Shown in pieces: positions 6,973 to 8,505 of a stretch of DNA of 8,505 nt. This DNA comes from Sphingobacteriales bacterium (GTDB lineage Bacteria > Bacteroidota > Bacteroidia > Chitinophagales > Chitinophagaceae), in assembly GCA_004294195.1 (NCBI GenBank), contig REAQ01000018.1, positions 1 through 8,505 of the forward strand, in the 5' to 3' direction. How positions within the stretch are numbered: the first letter of the stretch is position 1; each line of letters begins with the position of its first letter. Made by a program: the position numbers and the translations under genes. The notes under the pieces were generated by a model that ran no database searches, was not told the DNA's origin, and saw only the letters and a list, made by a program, of their open reading frames with translations.

Positions 6973-7021
6973 GCAATGTGGCAATTTGTAAATGCGGTAA
7001 TGCGGCAATGCGGCAATGCAC
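6973..7021. repeat. Tandem 8-nt repeat array directly upstream of the DUF62-like gene
   Basis: Six consecutive octamers run in strict 8-nt register from 6974: CAATGTGG, CAATTTGT, AAATGCGG, TAATGCGG, CAATGCGG, CAATGCAC. The first 34 nt (6973-7006) match 5982-6015, on the other side of the gene, with only two mismatches and in the same orientation. The array ends five bases upstream of the ATG at 6968, so it makes up nearly all of the proximal leader. It may be a dispersed intergenic repeat typical of this genome. The repeat is certain; any function is unknown. Confidence 0.8.
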
Positions 7022-7058
7022 AGCTACGAAAATAACTTATTAACCCATAACTCAATAA

Positions 7059-7862
7059 CTATTTCACTAACTCTCCGTTTTTGTAAAAGAAGCTTCGTGT
7101 GAGTTTATCTGTAAGTCCGGGGAAGAATTTATTCATGAACACGGTACGTTTACCCGTGAAGGTGAGTACGATGGATCGTTTTCTTTTTGCAATGGCGTGA
7201 ATGATATGCTGTGCACATTCATCTGCCGTCATCAAACCGGATTCATCCATTGGTGTTTCGCCATGGGCCTTACCGTCTTTGTTGAGTGCTGCATTGCGAA
7301 TATTAGAGGCAGTAAAACCCGGACTAACCCACATTACATTTACGCCCGATTCCAGCAATTCTGTACGCAGGGCTTCCAGCCATCCCTGTAGTGCGAATTT
7401 GGATGCAGAATATCCACTCCTGCCCGGCAGTCCGCGATAGCCGGCAATGGATGATACGCCAACGATGGTTCCTTTGTTGTCTATGATGGAAGGCAATGCA
7501 AGTTTGGTGCAATACACCGAGCCCCAAAAATTGACATTCATCACGCGCTCCAGCACACTGAGATCCAGGTCTTTCACCTGGGCTCGCATGGAAATGCCTG
7601 CGTTATTGATCAGGATATCGATTTTCCCAAATGTATCCAGCGTTGACTGAATGAATTTCTGGCAATCATCATGTCTGCTCACATCTGCCACAACGGAATG
7701 GAGGGGCCTGCCCGAGTATTCCATCTGAAGGGCATATAGTTTATCCTGGCTTCGTCCGCAGGTGGCCACCTTTGCACCGGATGCCAGCATTGACCGCACC
7801 AACGCTTTGCCGATACCCTCTGTTCCGCCAGTTACCACCACCACTTTATTCGAAAAATCCAT
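7059..7862 (-). CDS. Classical short-chain dehydrogenase/reductase (SDR)
   Basis: This 267-residue cytosolic oxidoreductase has a single Rossmann domain. The dinucleotide-binding motif TGGTEGIG is at 11-18, NNAG at 86-89, and the catalytic tetrad is probably Asn111 (in NVNFWG), Ser138 (VSSIAG), Tyr151 and Lys155 (YSASK). PG at 181-182 marks the usual turn after the active-site strand. CGRS (35-38), with Arg after the second strand, would favour NADP(H), an inference. The tail FFPGLTDKLTRSFFYKNG (246-263) is basic and hydrophobic. The substrate cannot be read from sequence. I start at the ATG at 7862, which begins just before the first strand. A TTG at 7892 in the same frame would add ten residues with no SDR character. 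The gene may be co-transcribed with the DUF62-like gene 90 bp downstream, although a repeat array lies between them. Confidence 0.9.
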   Translation of the reverse strand: MDFSNKVVVVTGGTEGIGKALVRSMLASGAKVATCGRSQDKLYALQMEYSGRPLHSVVADVSRHDDCQKFIQSTLDTFGKIDILINNAGISMRAQVKDLDLSVLERVMNVNFWGSVYCTKLALPSIIDNKGTIVGVSSIAGYRGLPGRSGYSASKFALQGWLEALRTELLESGVNVMWVSPGFTASNIRNAALNKDGKAHGETPMDESGLMTADECAQHIIHAIAKRKRSIVLTFTGKRTVFMNKFFPGLTDKLTRSFFYKNGELVK

Positions 7863-7879
7863 GCTGTAGGTTTGATGCT

Positions 7880-7887
7880 CAAATGTA
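7880..7887 (-). promoter_or_regulatory. Possible -7 element for the SDR gene
   Basis: TACATTTG on the minus strand fits the Bacteroidota -7 consensus TAnnTTTG and ends 17 bp before the chosen ATG at 7862. No TTTG occurs at the expected 19-21 nt upstream, so this is only a weak candidate. If used, the leader would be very short, around ten bases. Confidence 0.3.
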
Positions 7888-7957
7888 ACCAATTACGTGC
7901 CAACGGAATCGAAGGGGTAAGTGCCCGTGTTGTGGAAATAATGTTAATGCGCTAAGA

Positions 7958-7989
7958 TTTGTTTGGATTTATTTTTTCCCTTATTTTTG
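7958..7989 (+). promoter_or_regulatory. Bacteroidota-type promoter for tRNA-Lys
   Basis: TTTG (7958-7961) is followed by 20 nt and then TATTTTTG (7982-7989), a match to the TTTG / TAnnTTTG promoter form with the usual spacing. Transcription would start around 7994-7997, about 35 nt before the mature tRNA. This is a motif match only. Confidence 0.6.
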
Positions 7990-7992
7990 CAC

Positions 7993-8010
7993 TCCCTTTG
8001 CAAAAAGGGA
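7993..8010 (+). other. Leader hairpin with GCAA tetraloop before tRNA-Lys
   Basis: TCCCTTT (7993-7999) pairs perfectly with AAAGGGA (8004-8010) across the tetraloop GCAA, which is of the stable GNRA class. The hairpin would sit at the extreme 5' end of the pre-tRNA if the promoter just upstream is used. A role in protecting the transcript or in 5' processing is possible but unproven. Confidence 0.55.
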
Positions 8011-8029
8011 TATTATCAAAGGATAATAA

Positions 8030-8105
8030 GATCTGGTAGCTCAGTCGGTAGAGCAATACACTTTTAATGTATGGGTCCTGGGTTCGAGTCCCAGCCGGAT
8101 CACCA
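8030..8105 (+). tRNA. trnK: tRNA-Lys (anticodon TTT)
   Basis: The full cloverleaf folds by eye. The acceptor stem is GATCTGG (8030-8036) with CCGGATC (8095-8101), including one G-U pair. The D-stem is GCTC/GAGC. The anticodon stem is ATACA/TGTAT around the loop CTTTTAA with anticodon TTT (8063-8065). The T-stem is CTGGG/CCCAG around TTCGAGT. The discriminator is A8102, and the CCA end is genomically encoded (8103-8105). With CCA it is 76 nt. It reads AAA and AAG codons. It stands alone, with its own promoter-like sequence and terminator. Confidence 0.97.
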
Positions 8106-8117
8106 GAAAGCAAGATG

Positions 8118-8142
8118 AACCCGCTCCATGAGCGGGTTTTTT
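8118..8142 (+). terminator. Intrinsic terminator after tRNA-Lys
   Basis: AACCCGCTC (8118-8126) pairs with GAGCGGGTT (8130-8138) across a CAT loop, and the stem runs into TTTTTT (8137-8142). It is a strong terminator for the tRNA transcript. Its last T is also part of the stop codon of the convergent HxlR gene (8144-8142). On the minus strand the stem lacks a T-run, so it should act less well for HxlR. Confidence 0.88.
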
Positions 8143-8505
8143 CATTTACAAGCCAGCGCTTTTTTTCTCTTCACGTCCTCTATGGCCCATGCCGCCATGG
8201 AGTCAATAATGGGTTTTAATTTCTTTCCCGATGCAGTAAGGCTATAGGTCACATAAGGAGGTACCACGGGCCTGGATTCGCGGATGATCAGCTGGTCAGA
8301 TTCCAGTTGTTTCAAATGCTGGATCAACACTTTTTCTGTGATGGTGGGGATGGACTTCCTGATCTCACTGTAACGTTTGGTGCCGGCAGCCAGCTGGTAA
8401 AGAATGATGGGTTTCCAGTATCCGCCTATTTTCTCCATGACATAGGTCACCGGACACTGGAGTTGTGCTTTTCGTTTGTTTTCCTGCTGCGTGGAAGATG
8501 CTTTG
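8142..8505 (-). CDS. HxlR-family winged-helix regulator (N-terminus cut by window edge)
   Basis: The reading frame stays open to the right edge, giving 120 visible residues. The family signature CPVTYVMEKIGGYWKPIIL starts at visible residue 17. It is followed by the winged helix: RYSEIRKSIPTITEKVLIQHLKQLE (recognition region) and a wing at PPYVTYSLTASGKKL. HxlR proteins are about 100-130 residues, so only a few N-terminal residues should be missing. The GTG at 8450 is not the start, because it falls inside the CPV motif. The Cys of that motif is the position used for thiol or quinone sensing in HypR/YodB/QorR-type relatives, so redox or electrophile sensing is possible, but other HxlR proteins do not sense this way. 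It probably represses a gene beyond the right edge, perhaps divergent from it. It is convergent with tRNA-Lys. Confidence 0.9.
   Translation of the reverse strand, partial: KASSTQQENKRKAQLQCPVTYVMEKIGGYWKPIILYQLAAGTKRYSEIRKSIPTITEKVLIQHLKQLESDQLIIRESRPVVPPYVTYSLTASGKKLKPIIDSMAAWAIEDVKRKKALACK

Noticed and set aside
6973..7021. Possible CRISPR-like array
   Set aside because: Units are 8 nt with no spacers, and no cas gene is present. It is a simple tandem repeat.
5982..7021. Transposon carrying the DUF62-like gene
   Set aside because: No transposase, resolvase or clear target-site duplication is visible. The flanking copies are short arrays, so I report repeats only.
7863..7892. Upstream TTG start for the SDR gene
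   Set aside because: It adds ten residues without SDR features and has no ribosome binding site. The internal ATG at 7862 fits the fold boundary.

Overview
The window looks like a chromosomal segment of a Bacteroidota bacterium, most likely near the Chitinophagaceae. This rests on several signs: a 1080-residue DUF2723 membrane protein typical of that phylum, start codons without Shine-Dalgarno sequences, promoter-like TTTG / TAnnTTTG pairs, and a tRNA-Lys that looks typical of the phylum. The phylum is fairly secure; the family is a guess. All identifications come from reading motifs by eye, with no database search.

Layout, right to left in the direction most genes are read (minus strand). 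At the right edge lies a 5'-truncated HxlR-type regulator (8142-8505, minus). It converges on a plus-strand tRNA-Lys(TTT) (8030-8105) that has its own promoter-like elements, a leader hairpin and an intrinsic terminator. Then come a short-chain dehydrogenase/reductase (7059-7862) and a DUF62 / SAM hydroxide adenosyltransferase-like protein (6147-6968), both on the minus strand. The DUF62-like gene is bracketed by related arrays of an 8-nt repeat. A perfect 36-bp inverted repeat (5908-5983) separates it from the DUF2723 protein gene (2628-5870). That repeat looks like two nested terminators and also contains part of the likely DUF2723 promoter. A long imperfect hairpin (2551-2612) ends the DUF2723 unit. 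The last unit is a VWA-domain protein (1407-2504) followed by its likely partner, a MoxR/magnesium-chelatase-like AAA+ ATPase (1-1356, C-terminus beyond the left edge).

The genes form separate units rather than one pathway. The clearest functional link is the AAA+ ATPase with the VWA protein, a pairing widely seen in MoxR-type chaperone systems. The DUF2723 protein has the shape of a GT-C-like membrane glycosyltransferase. The SDR and HxlR genes are housekeeping or accessory types whose substrates or targets cannot be read from sequence.

I see no defence island, CRISPR array, transposase, prophage or clearly new gene system. The most interesting content is in the intergenic DNA (the nested palindrome with an embedded promoter, and the octamer arrays around one gene) and in the loss of the expected catalytic residues in the DUF62-like protein.
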